A stretch of DNA of 64,000 nt, taken from Bacteroidales bacterium. GTDB lineage: Bacteria; Bacteroidota; Bacteroidia; Bacteroidales; VadinHA17. A program made the position numbers and the translations under genes. The notes beneath the pieces are model-generated. The model saw nothing but the letters and a program-made list of their open reading frames with translations, searched no databases and was not told the DNA's origin. Of this stretch, positions 48,538-57,942 are shown one piece after another (the first letter of the stretch is position 1; each line of letters starts with the position of its first letter). The stretch spans positions 1 through 64,000 of the forward strand of contig PLNF01000035.1 in NCBI GenBank assembly GCA_003141715.1. Reading direction: 5' to 3'.

Positions 48538-50571
48538 ATGAAGAATTTCAAAAGATATCTTGTCACATCAGCACTTCCCTATGCAAATGGCCCGATACAT
48601 ATTGGTCATCTTGCGGGGGTTTATATCCCATCAGATATTTATACCAGATACCTGAGAATGAAGGGTGTGGACGTGATATCTATTTGCGGATCTGATGAAC
48701 ATGGAGTTCCGATTACTCTCAAGGCACGTAAAGAAGGGGTAACACCACAGGAGATTGTTGACAGATACCATACCATGAATAAAAAAGCGTTTGAGGATTT
48801 TGGTATTGCTTTCGATATCTACTCACGCACATCAAATAAAATACATTACGAAACTGCATCAGAGTTCTTCAAAACTTTATATGATAAAGGTGAATTCACT
48901 GAAAAAACATCTGAACAGTATTATGATGAGGAAGCTGGATGTTTCCTTGCCGACAGGTATATAATGGGTACATGTCCGCATTGCGGAAATGAGAATGCTT
49001 ACGGTGACCAGTGTGAAAAATGTGGAACTTCACTAAGTCCTAATGAACTTATAAATCCTCACTCTACAATAAGTGGCAGTAAACCGGTATTGCGTGAGAC
49101 ACTCCATTGGTATCTCCCCCTAGACAAATACGAACCATGGCTTAGAAAATGGATCCTCGAAGATCATAAAGAGTGGAAAGTAAATGTGTATGGACAATGT
49201 AAATCATGGCTCGATCAGGGTTTGCAACCCAGAGCTGTCAGCCGCGATCTCGACTGGGGTGTTCCTGTACCTGTTGAGGGTGCAAAAGGAAAAGTTCTCT
49301 ATGTCTGGTTCGATGCGCCTATTGGTTATATATCTGCTACTAAAGAACTTACACCCGAATGGGAAAAATACTGGAAGGATAAGGAGACAAAAATGGTTCA
49401 TTTCATCGGAAAAGATAATATTGTGTTCCATTGCATTATCTTTCCCGCGATGCTTAATGCCGAGGGCAGTTATATCCTCCCTGAGAATGTCCCGGCCAAT
49501 GAGTTTCTTAATCTCGAAAACGATAAGATATCAACTTCAAGAAACTGGGCAGTATGGCTTCACGAATACCTTGAAGATTTTCCTCGGAAACAGGATGTTC
49601 TGAGATATTCTCTCTGCGCTAATGCACCGGAGACAAAAGATAATGACTTCACCTGGAAAGATTTTCAGGCACGAAATAACAACGAACTTGTCGCTATTCT
49701 TGGAAACTTCGTCAACCGGACCCTTGTACTTACCAATAATTATTATGGTGGGAAAGTTCCTGAGAGAGGCAAAACTGATTTAAATGATGATTCTGTGTTG
49801 AATGAAATAACACGGTTTAAAGAAAATGTGGAAACCTGTCTTGAAACTTTCAGGTTCCGCGAAGCTCTGAAGGAGGCAATGAATCTGGCACGACTTGGCA
49901 ATAAGTATCTGGCTGATGCTGAGCCCTGGAAGGTTATCAAAACCGATCCTGAACGTGTAAAAACTATTATGAATATTGCATTGCAGATAACTGCAAATCT
50001 GACAATTATCTGTGAACCGTTTCTCCCTTTCTCGATGGGAAAATTACGCACTCTGATTAATATGAATGAGTTGAAATGGGAAAATGCCGGTAAATCGGAC
50101 CTGCTTGCTCCCGGACATGTAATTAACAAACCAGAATTGCTCTTTGAAAAGATTGAAGATGAAGAGATCACACGTCAGGTAGATAAGCTCCTTGCTACAA
50201 AAAAAACCAATGAAGAAAATAGTACAAAAACCACACCCGGAAAAGAGCCTGTAACTTTTGATGATTTTACCAAAATAGATATCAGAACAGCAACCATCCT
50301 TGAAGCTGAGAAGGTCCCTAAAACCACTAAACTGCTTAAACTCAGGATTGATACCGGAATCGATATCCGTACCATAGTATCAGGTATCGCGGAGTATTAT
50401 GAACCGGAAGCCATCATTGGTAAACAGATATCTATTGTTGCCAATCTTGAACCACGAAAGATCAAAGGTATTGAGTCGAAAGGTATGATCCTTATGGCTG
50501 AAGATGAAAACGGGAAATTAGTTATGGTTGCTCCTGTTGATAAAGTGAGTAACGGGAGTATGATAAAATAA
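48538..50571 (+). CDS. metG: Methionine--tRNA ligase
   Basis: [50 protein letters not shown]-terminal tRNA-binding (EMAP-like) domain. Confidence 0.96.
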   Translation: MKNFKRYLVTSALPYANGPIHIGHLAGVYIPSDIYTRYLRMKGVDVISICGSDEHGVPITLKARKEGVTPQEIVDRYHTMNKKAFEDFGIAFDIYSRTSNKIHYETASEFFKTLYDKGEFTEKTSEQYYDEEAGCFLADRYIMGTCPHCGNENAYGDQCEKCGTSLSPNELINPHSTISGSKPVLRETLHWYLPLDKYEPWLRKWILEDHKEWKVNVYGQCKSWLDQGLQPRAVSRDLDWGVPVPVEGAKGKVLYVWFDAPIGYISATKELTPEWEKYWKDKETKMVHFIGKDNIVFHCIIFPAMLNAEGSYILPENVPANEFLNLENDKISTSRNWAVWLHEYLEDFPRKQDVLRYSLCANAPETKDNDFTWKDFQARNNNELVAILGNFVNRTLVLTNNYYGGKVPERGKTDLNDDSVLNEITRFKENVETCLETFRFREALKEAMNLARLGNKYLADAEPWKVIKTDPERVKTIMNIALQITANLTIICEPFLPFSMGKLRTLINMNELKWENAGKSDLLAPGHVINKPELLFEKIEDEEITRQVDKLLATKKTNEENSTKTTPGKEPVTFDDFTKIDIRTATILEAEKVPKTTKLLKLRIDTGIDIRTIVSGIAEYYEPEAIIGKQISIVANLEPRKIKGIESKGMILMAEDENGKLVMVAPVDKVSNGSMIK

Positions 50572-51540
50572 CTATTTCTTTCTCGAAATCCAGGTTCCGG
50601 GAAATTTTTTCGCGATGCTGTCTTTTTTGATATCAGCTGTATTCAGATCACTGCATATCATAGCACAAACTCGGTAGAAACCATTACCGGCGGTCACAAT
50701 CTCGGGGGAAAAGCCTTCATCTTTCAATATATTTACCTGTGAATCAGCGTTCTCTTTTGATTTGAAACTACCCGTTATCACAAAATAAGTATTTGTCTCT
50801 GATAGAACAGGGGTAACGACTTCCGAAGCAGTAGTCTCATCGGAGATTAGTTTCGCTTTCTCTTCTTTCTTTGGTACATCAATGTTATTACCTTCATCCA
50901 CAGCCTTTTTATTATTTTCAAATTCAGCTGTCACAAGTGGATTCATAGTTGTTATTTCTACCTTTGCCTTGAAGAGATCTGTTTTCAACGGAACCACAAC
51001 TAGAAGGGAAAGGAGAGGAATGATCACTGCTGCCCTCCAGAGTACTTTTCTTATTGATGCCTGTTTTACAGGATCCTTTTCTAAATGTCTGATGATCCGC
51101 TTTCTTACATCATATCCTTCAAGAGGCAAACATTGGAAAGGCTCAAGCCCGTAAGAATCAAGATGATAGTTTACATTCCTGTCCGGATCAAACTGAACAT
51201 TACCCTCCTGGTTATTTACAAAACTTCCTATATTATCAAAAACAACTTTCTCTCCTTTTTCAAGTTTCTTTCGAAGTCCGGTAACAAATTCTTCGACGAT
51301 ATTTCTGGCATCACCATAATTAATTTTTGAAGTGATAGAGATCCTCCCTACCAGAAGGCCATCATTATGATTCAGGTTCGTGTTAAAGGATATCTGCTTT
51401 ACAGGGGGATAAAAGGTACCCGTGCTTTTGTCAATTCTTGCAGGTGTATAGTTCCCTATAAAGCCACCAAACCCCGGGACAACAACACAATCATGTCCGA
51501 ATAATAATTCCCTTATGATAGCTATTACATCCACTGCCAT
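50572..51540 (-). CDS. HU/CCDC81-like N-terminal domain plus SPOR-domain membrane protein
   Basis: IRELLFGHDCVVVPGFGGFIGNYTPARID; TM segment; FVITGSFKSKENADSQVNILKDEGF SPOR-like repeat. Confidence 0.8.
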   Translation of the reverse strand: MAVDVIAIIRELLFGHDCVVVPGFGGFIGNYTPARIDKSTGTFYPPVKQISFNTNLNHNDGLLVGRISITSKINYGDARNIVEEFVTGLRKKLEKGEKVVFDNIGSFVNNQEGNVQFDPDRNVNYHLDSYGLEPFQCLPLEGYDVRKRIIRHLEKDPVKQASIRKVLWRAAVIIPLLSLLVVVPLKTDLFKAKVEITTMNPLVTAEFENNKKAVDEGNNIDVPKKEEKAKLISDETTASEVVTPVLSETNTYFVITGSFKSKENADSQVNILKDEGFSPEIVTAGNGFYRVCAMICSDLNTADIKKDSIAKKFPGTWISRKK

Positions 51541-51611
51541 TTCTTCTTTTAATCAATACAAATTTAATAAAAAAAAGTTAATTGCAATATTTATTCAGGA
51601 TCAGTTGTAAA

Positions 51612-51662
51612 ACCCCTCTGTCCCGCCGAAGCGGGACATCTCCCCCAAGGGGGCGATAATAC
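51612..51662 (+). repeat. Hairpin repeat family, copy 2
   Basis: ACCCCTCTGTCCCGCCGAAGCGGGACATCTCCCCCAAGGGGGCGATAATAC. Confidence 0.8.
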
Positions 51663-51712
51663 TTTGGGATTTACCTCAATTTCACTATAACAGAAAAGTT
51701 AGCCCCATTTTA

Positions 51713-51760
51713 GGGGGGGTTGGGGGGCAAAAACGGGCAGGGATTGAGGGGCGTAAGGGG
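51713..51760 (+). other. Multi-G-tract (G-quadruplex-compatible) sequence
   Basis: GGGGGGG TT GGGGGG CAAAAAC GGG CA GGG ATTGA GGGG CGTAA GGGG; six G-runs of at least 3 with loops of 7 nt or less. Confidence 0.75.
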
Positions 51761-51818
51761 TTTAGAAGGAAATTCTTCAAAAAAATATTATCTTCGTATT
51801 TCAAATTTTTTGCATGAA

Positions 51819-52949
51819 ATGAGAGAGATACAGATGGTAGACCTGAGAGCTCAGTATGAGAAGATCGGGTCGGAAATAGATAATGCAATAAAATCTGTCC
51901 TTTTATCAACAGCTTTTATTAAAGGCCCTGATGTTAAGCTATTTGAAGAAGAGCTTCAGGAATATATGGGTGTTAAACATGTGGTTTCCTGTGCAAACGG
52001 AACTGATGCACTGCATCTTGCTATGATGGTTCTCGGCCTGAAACCGGGGGATGAGGTCATTACAACAAATTTCACTTTTATTGCTACGATTGAGGTTGTT
52101 GCCTTGCTTGGCCTTAGACCGGTTATTGTTGATCCGGAGCCCGGAACATTTAATATCTCTGTGGAAGCTGTCCGAAAAGCTATCACCCCAAAAACAAAAG
52201 CAATTGTTCCTGTCCATTTATTTGGCCAATGTGCTGACATGGAGAGCATTATGGAGCTTGCTAAAAAACATGATCTTTTTGTCATAGAAGATGCCGCACA
52301 GGCGACCGGCGCTGATTATATCTTTAAAAACGGAACCGCTAAAAAAGCAGGAACTATAGGGCATATCGGGACAACATCATTCTTCCCTTCCAAAAATCTG
52401 GGTTGTTACGGTGATGGAGGTGCTCTTTATACTGACGATGAGACTTTTGCCAGGAAGCTGAGGAGCATTGCTAACCATGGGATGAAAGAAAGGTATCATT
52501 ATGATGATATTGGTGTCAATTCAAGGTTGGATTCGATTCAGGCAGCAATCCTCAGGGTAAAACTTAAACATCTTTCAGAGTTCAATGCGGCAAGAAAAAC
52601 AGTTGCTGACCGCTATGACGAAGCATTTGAAGGGTGTCGCTCAATATCTGTTCCGGAAAGAGTAAGTTATTCTTCCCATATTTTTCATCAATATACAATC
52701 AAGGTAAAAAACGGGAAAAGAGATGAGCTGAAAAAATTTCTGGAGTCAAAAAACATCCCATCAATGGTTTATTACCCTGGTCCTCTTCATATGCAGAATG
52801 CTTATAGTTACCTGGGTTATAATGAGAATGACTTTCCCATAACAACATCATTGTGTAAAGAGGTGCTGTCTTTACCGATGCATCCTGATATGGACAGGGA
52901 ACAGATTGATTATATTACATTTAATGTTTTAGAATTCTTCGATAAATAA
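51819..52949 (+). CDS. wbpE: DegT/DnrJ/EryC1 sugar aminotransferase, WbpE-like
   Basis: MVDLRAQYEKIGSEIDNAI; CANGTDALHLAMMVLGLKPGDEVITTNFTFIATIE; EDAAQATGADY; SFFPSKNLGCYGDGGAL. Confidence 0.85.
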   Translation: MREIQMVDLRAQYEKIGSEIDNAIKSVLLSTAFIKGPDVKLFEEELQEYMGVKHVVSCANGTDALHLAMMVLGLKPGDEVITTNFTFIATIEVVALLGLRPVIVDPEPGTFNISVEAVRKAITPKTKAIVPVHLFGQCADMESIMELAKKHDLFVIEDAAQATGADYIFKNGTAKKAGTIGHIGTTSFFPSKNLGCYGDGGALYTDDETFARKLRSIANHGMKERYHYDDIGVNSRLDSIQAAILRVKLKHLSEFNAARKTVADRYDEAFEGCRSISVPERVSYSSHIFHQYTIKVKNGKRDELKKFLESKNIPSMVYYPGPLHMQNAYSYLGYNENDFPITTSLCKEVLSLPMHPDMDREQIDYITFNVLEFFDK

Positions 52950-52954
52950 TAATA

Positions 52955-53533
52955 ATGAAGAAGGAATATTTTGCCCACGAAACAGCTGTCATAGATGATG
53001 GCTGCAAAATTGGAAAAGGAACGAAGATATGGCACTTCAGCCATGTTATGACAGGTTCGGAAATCGGTGAAAACTGTAATATCGGCCAGAATGTTGTCAT
53101 CTCGCCGGGAGTAAAACTAGGAAAGAATGTCAAAGTTCAGAATAATGTCTCACTCTATACCGGTGTCATTTGCGAAGATGATGTTTTCCTGGGACCTTCA
53201 ATGGTATTTACCAATGTTATAAATCCCCGAAGCGCAATAATCCGGAAAGACAGTTATTATACCACTATCGTGGAAAAGGGTGCCTCAATAGGAGCCAATT
53301 CCACGATTGTATGCGGAAATAAAATCGGGACATATTCATTTATCGGTGCAGGAGCAGTTGTTACAAAAGATGTAAAACCTTATGCTCTTGTTGTTGGTAA
53401 TCCTGCCAGGCAGACCGGCTGGATGAGTGAATACGGGCATAAGCTTAATTTTGACACTTCCGGATTTGCTTCCTGTCCTGAGAGTGGAGAGAGATACAAG
53501 ATTGAGGATGGCAAAGTTTCTAAAATATTTTAG
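52955..53533 (+). CDS. wbpD: Left-handed beta-helix N-acetyltransferase, WbpD-like
   Basis: YFAHETAVIDDGCKIGKGTKIWHFSHVMTGSEIGENCNIGQNVVISPGVKLG; hexapeptide repeats. Confidence 0.88.
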   Translation: MKKEYFAHETAVIDDGCKIGKGTKIWHFSHVMTGSEIGENCNIGQNVVISPGVKLGKNVKVQNNVSLYTGVICEDDVFLGPSMVFTNVINPRSAIIRKDSYYTTIVEKGASIGANSTIVCGNKIGTYSFIGAGAVVTKDVKPYALVVGNPARQTGWMSEYGHKLNFDTSGFASCPESGERYKIEDGKVSKIF

Positions 53534-53563
53534 TATTTTTATACGTCTTTTAAGCATATTAGC

Positions 53564-54517
53564 ATGGCAGAGTCTCCAAAAAATTTCGGGATAATAGGTG
53601 TTGCAGGTTATATAGCCGTCAGACATCTTCACGCAATAAAGGAAACAGGCAACAACCTCCTTGCCAGTCTTGATAAGTTTGATAGTGTCGGACGAATTGA
53701 TAGTTATTTCCCTGAAAGTGATTTTTTTGTAGAGTTTGAAAGGTTCGACAGGCATTTTGATAAACTTAAACGGACAGGGACTAAAATTGATTACGTAAGT
53801 ATTTGTTCTCCGAATTATCTTCACGATTCTCATATAAGATTTGCTCTGCGCCATCAGGCTGAAGCGATCTGTGAAAAGCCGATTGTGCTAAATCCATGGA
53901 ATATCGACGCATTGCAGGAGATTGAAAATGAGACCGGTCGTAAAATCTATACTGTTCTTCAACTTCGTCTTCACCCGAAATTACTGGAACTGCGGGAGAA
54001 GATCAGGAATGGACCTAAGGGTAAGATTTATGATATTGACATGACATATGTAACCAGCCGGGGAAATTGGTATTCAATATCATGGAAAGGAGATATTCAG
54101 AAATCAGGAGGCGTGGCAACCAATATCGGTATTCATTTTTTCGACATGCTGAGCTGGATCTTCGGCGATACCCGGAAAAATATTGTTCATATCTCAGAAG
54201 CTCATAAAGCTGCAGGTTATCTTGAACTTGAAAATGCAAGAGTCAGATGGTTCCTGAGTCTCGATTATAATGATATTCCGGTTTCAATTAAAGAGACAGG
54301 GAAGAGGACTTTCAGGGCTATCACTGTCGATGGTGAGGAGATAGAATTCAGTGAAGGATTTGCAGACCTCCATACCCTGACATACAAAGAAATACTTGCC
54401 GGAAAAGGATTTGGACTTAAGGAGGCACGTCAGTCAGTCGAAATTGCATACACAATCAGAAATTCAAAGCCTGTAGGACTTCAGGGAGACTATCATCCTA
54501 TTTTAAAAACAATATAA
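53564..54517 (+). CDS. wbpB: Gfo/Idh/MocA oxidoreductase, WbpB/WlbA-like
   Basis: NFGIIGVAGYIAVRHLHAIKETGNNLLASLDKFDSVG; YVSICSPNYLHDSHIRFAL; CEKPIVLNPWNID. Confidence 0.88.
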   Translation: MAESPKNFGIIGVAGYIAVRHLHAIKETGNNLLASLDKFDSVGRIDSYFPESDFFVEFERFDRHFDKLKRTGTKIDYVSICSPNYLHDSHIRFALRHQAEAICEKPIVLNPWNIDALQEIENETGRKIYTVLQLRLHPKLLELREKIRNGPKGKIYDIDMTYVTSRGNWYSISWKGDIQKSGGVATNIGIHFFDMLSWIFGDTRKNIVHISEAHKAAGYLELENARVRWFLSLDYNDIPVSIKETGKRTFRAITVDGEEIEFSEGFADLHTLTYKEILAGKGFGLKEARQSVEIAYTIRNSKPVGLQGDYHPILKTI

Positions 54518-54518
54518 T

Positions 54519-55808
54519 ATGTACAATAAACTTATTAATAAGGAGACTAAACTTTCAGTCATCGGCCTTGGTTATGTAGGACTGCCAATCGCTCTTGAAT
54601 TTGCAAAACAGATCAGGGTTGTTGGATTTGATATCAAACCCGAAAGGATTAACCTCATGAAAAAGGGCATAGATCCAAGTAATGAACTCACTTCTGAGGC
54701 ATTTAAAAATACTGATATTGTTCTGACAAGCGATCCTTCAGAGTTAAAAACTGCGTCATTTCATATTATAGCGGTTCCCACTCCTACAACAAAGACTAAC
54801 CTGCCCGACCTTACACCTGTTCTTAAAGCATCTGAAACAGTTGGCAGAATTTTAAAAAAAGGAGATTATGTTGTCTATGAATCGACTGTCTACCCGGGAT
54901 GCACCGAAGAGGATTGTATTCCTATGCTGGAGAGGTATTCTGAATTAAAATGCGGTATTGACTTTAAGGTTGGTTTCTCACCTGAAAGAATAAATCCGGG
55001 GGACAACAATCATACTCTGACCAAAATTGTAAAAGTTACAAGCGGATGCGATGCCGAATCGGCTGAAAACATAGCAAAAACATACGAACTTATAATCAAA
55101 GCAGGTGTTCACCGGGCAAGCTCAATTAAGGTGGCAGAGTCGGCCAAGATCATTGAAAATACCCAGCGCGACATTAATATCGCATTTATGAATGAATTGT
55201 CAATTATTTTTAACAGACTGGGTGTCAATACATATGAAGTACTCGAAGCTGCAGGAACAAAATGGAACTTTCTTAAATTTTATCCCGGTCTGGTTGGAGG
55301 ACATTGTATTGGTGTCGATCCTTATTATCTATCATTCAAAGCAAAGGCTCTGGGATATCACCCCCAGATGATTGATTCGGGAAGGTTTGTCAATGACAGC
55401 ATGGGCGGATATATTGGAAAACAGACTGTCAAAAAAATAGTTGCAGCCGGTAAGAATCTTAAGGGTTCACGTGTTCTCATTATGGGCATAACCTTTAAAG
55501 AAGATGTTACAGATATCCGTAATTCGAAGGTAATGGATATTGTCAATGAGCTCGATGATTTCGGAATATCAGTTGATGTTATTGATCCCGGTGCAGGAAA
55601 ACATGAGGTTAAAGAGGAATATCAGATTGATCTTAAAACACAACCTTCAGGAAAGTACGATGCTGTAATCCTGGCTGTAAGTCATAAAGAATATCTAAAG
55701 CTGGATGAAACATTTTTTACTCCTTTGCTAAATAAAGATGGAATCGTTGTTGATGTGAAGGGTGTTCTTCGCGGAAAAATAAAAGATCATACATACTGGA
55801 GCCTGTAA
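54519..55808 (+). CDS. UDP-N-acetyl-hexosamine 6-dehydrogenase (TviB/WbpO/WbpA-like)
   Basis: LSVIGLGYVGLPIALEFAK; YESTVYPGCTEEDCIPML; GFSPERINPGD; LVGGHCIGVDPYYLSFKAKALGYHPQMI. Confidence 0.9.
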   Translation: MYNKLINKETKLSVIGLGYVGLPIALEFAKQIRVVGFDIKPERINLMKKGIDPSNELTSEAFKNTDIVLTSDPSELKTASFHIIAVPTPTTKTNLPDLTPVLKASETVGRILKKGDYVVYESTVYPGCTEEDCIPMLERYSELKCGIDFKVGFSPERINPGDNNHTLTKIVKVTSGCDAESAENIAKTYELIIKAGVHRASSIKVAESAKIIENTQRDINIAFMNELSIIFNRLGVNTYEVLEAAGTKWNFLKFYPGLVGGHCIGVDPYYLSFKAKALGYHPQMIDSGRFVNDSMGGYIGKQTVKKIVAAGKNLKGSRVLIMGITFKEDVTDIRNSKVMDIVNELDDFGISVDVIDPGAGKHEVKEEYQIDLKTQPSGKYDAVILAVSHKEYLKLDETFFTPLLNKDGIVVDVKGVLRGKIKDHTYWSL

Positions 55809-56840
55809 ATGAATAAGAAAATCCTGGTAACCGGGGGAACCGGATATATCGGTTCACATACAGTGGTTGAACTAATTGAGGAAGGATTCGACACAATAAT
55901 TATAGACAACCTGTCCAACTCTGAAGCAGATGTAGCCGACAGAATACATAAGATAACCGGAGTTAAACCTCTTCTTGAAGTACTGGACCTTTGTGACCAG
56001 GAAAAACTTGACAGATTTATTCAGAAACTCAGAGATATCTCAGCTGTCATCCACTTTGCAGCCTTTAAAGCTGTGGGCGAATCAGTAAATAAACCCCTTG
56101 ATTATTACCGCAATAATATTTTATCATTGGTTAATCTGCTGGATGTTATGAAACGCTATGGGATCCCCGACCTGGTATTCTCATCCTCCTGTACAGTTTA
56201 CGGACAGCCGGAGAAGCTCCCGGTGACTGAGGATGCCCCGCTGCAACCCGCTACTTCCCCTTACGGTAATACCAAACAAATCGGTGAAACAATAATAAGG
56301 GATACGACAGTCTCAGACAAAAATATTAAAGCAATTTCGTTAAGATACTTTAATCCGATCGGGGCACATCCTTCTGCTTTGATCGGAGAATTGCCAAGAG
56401 GTGTTCCTGAAAATCTTGTACCATTTTTGACTCAGACAGGATATGGCATAAGGGAAGAACTCAAAGTTTTCGGGGATGATTATAACACTCCCGACGGATC
56501 ATGCATAAGAGATTACCTTCACGTTGTGGATCTTGCAAAAGCGCACGTAATTGCAATAAAAAGACTTATTGAAGGCAAAAACAAGACCAATTATGAGGTC
56601 TTTAACCTTGGTACAGGCAATGGCGTTTCCGTTCTTGAGGCAATAAAATCATTCGAGCGTGTTTCGGGAATTAAATTGAAGTACAAAATAGTAGGGAGAA
56701 GAGCCGGAGATATTGAAAAAATATGGGCTGATCCATCATTTGCGAATAAAGAGCTGGGTTGGAAAACCTTAAGTTCTCTTGATGAGGCAATGAAAACAGC
56801 CTGGGATTGGGAAAAGGTCATCAGGAAAAATAAATTATAA
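55809..56840 (+). CDS. galE: UDP-glucose 4-epimerase
   Basis: ILVTGGTGYIGSHTVVELIEEGFDTIIIDNLSNS; SSSCTVYGQPEKLPVTED; SPYGNTKQIGE. Confidence 0.92.
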   Translation: MNKKILVTGGTGYIGSHTVVELIEEGFDTIIIDNLSNSEADVADRIHKITGVKPLLEVLDLCDQEKLDRFIQKLRDISAVIHFAAFKAVGESVNKPLDYYRNNILSLVNLLDVMKRYGIPDLVFSSSCTVYGQPEKLPVTEDAPLQPATSPYGNTKQIGETIIRDTTVSDKNIKAISLRYFNPIGAHPSALIGELPRGVPENLVPFLTQTGYGIREELKVFGDDYNTPDGSCIRDYLHVVDLAKAHVIAIKRLIEGKNKTNYEVFNLGTGNGVSVLEAIKSFERVSGIKLKYKIVGRRAGDIEKIWADPSFANKELGWKTLSSLDEAMKTAWDWEKVIRKNKL

Positions 56841-56842
56841 TT

Positions 56843-57898
56843 ATGAAACGAACTATTCTCATTACAGGTGGTGCAGGGTTTATTGGTTCACATGTTGTCA
56901 GAAGATTCGTTGCCAAATATCCTGAATACCTTATTGTCAATGCCGATAAGTTAACTTATGCAGGTAACCTGGAAAACCTTACCGATATCGAAAAAGAAAA
57001 GAATTATAAGTTTGAAAAAACTGATATCGTTGAAAAACAATCTGTTCTGGATCTTTTTGAAAAGTTTGACTTCGATGGAGTAATCCATCTTGCTGCCGAA
57101 TCGCATGTCGACCGTTCAATAACAAGTCCTGATGAATTTGTTTTTACTAATATCGTCGGAACCGTAAATCTGCTTAATGCGGCTCTTAACAACTGGAAGA
57201 ACGCATTCGAAGGAAAGCTTTTCTATCATATTTCGACTGATGAGGTTTATGGTTCTCTTGGAAAAGAGGGCCGCTTTACAGAAGAGACTGCATACGATCC
57301 CAGAAGCCCTTATTCTGCCTCCAAGGCAAGCTCCGACCATATGGTCAGAGCTTATAATCATACATTCGGAGTTCCGGCAGTGATCTCCAATTGTTCAAAT
57401 AACTATGGGCCAAACCAGTTTCCCGAAAAACTTATACCTCTTGCAATAAACAATATTAAAAATAATAAGCCTATCCCTGTTTACGGGAAGGGTGAAAATA
57501 TCCGCGACTGGTTATATGTTGAAGATCATGTTTCAGCAATAGATCTTATATTTCATAAAGGGAAAGTTGGGGAAACATATAATATCGGGGGAAATAATGA
57601 ATGGAAAAACCTTGATCTGATACTGCTTCTTTGCAAGATAATGGATAAGAAACTTAACCGAGTAGCAGGTACATCCGAAAAGCTTATTACCTATGTAAAA
57701 GACAGGCCCGGACATGATCTGAGATATGCAATTGACTCCTCAAAATTACAGGAAGAACTTGGTTGGTCGCCGATACCTGAATTTGCTGATGGTCTGGAAA
57801 AAACGGTCAAATGGTATCTCACAAATAGCAAATGGCTCGACAGGGTATTATCAGGAGATTATAGTAAATATTACGACCTTATGTACTCTGGCAGATAA
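56843..57898 (+). CDS. rfbB: dTDP-glucose 4,6-dehydratase
   Basis: ILITGGAGFIGSHVVRRFVAKYPEYLIVNADKLTYAGNLENL; HLAAESHVDRSI; STDEVYGSLG; SPYSASKASSDH. Confidence 0.93.
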   Translation: MKRTILITGGAGFIGSHVVRRFVAKYPEYLIVNADKLTYAGNLENLTDIEKEKNYKFEKTDIVEKQSVLDLFEKFDFDGVIHLAAESHVDRSITSPDEFVFTNIVGTVNLLNAALNNWKNAFEGKLFYHISTDEVYGSLGKEGRFTEETAYDPRSPYSASKASSDHMVRAYNHTFGVPAVISNCSNNYGPNQFPEKLIPLAINNIKNNKPIPVYGKGENIRDWLYVEDHVSAIDLIFHKGKVGETYNIGGNNEWKNLDLILLLCKIMDKKLNRVAGTSEKLITYVKDRPGHDLRYAIDSSKLQEELGWSPIPEFADGLEKTVKWYLTNSKWLDRVLSGDYSKYYDLMYSGR

Positions 57899-57942
57899 CA
57901 CTGAAATCATCTCTCAAGTTCATCTCGGATATTTAAGAATTT

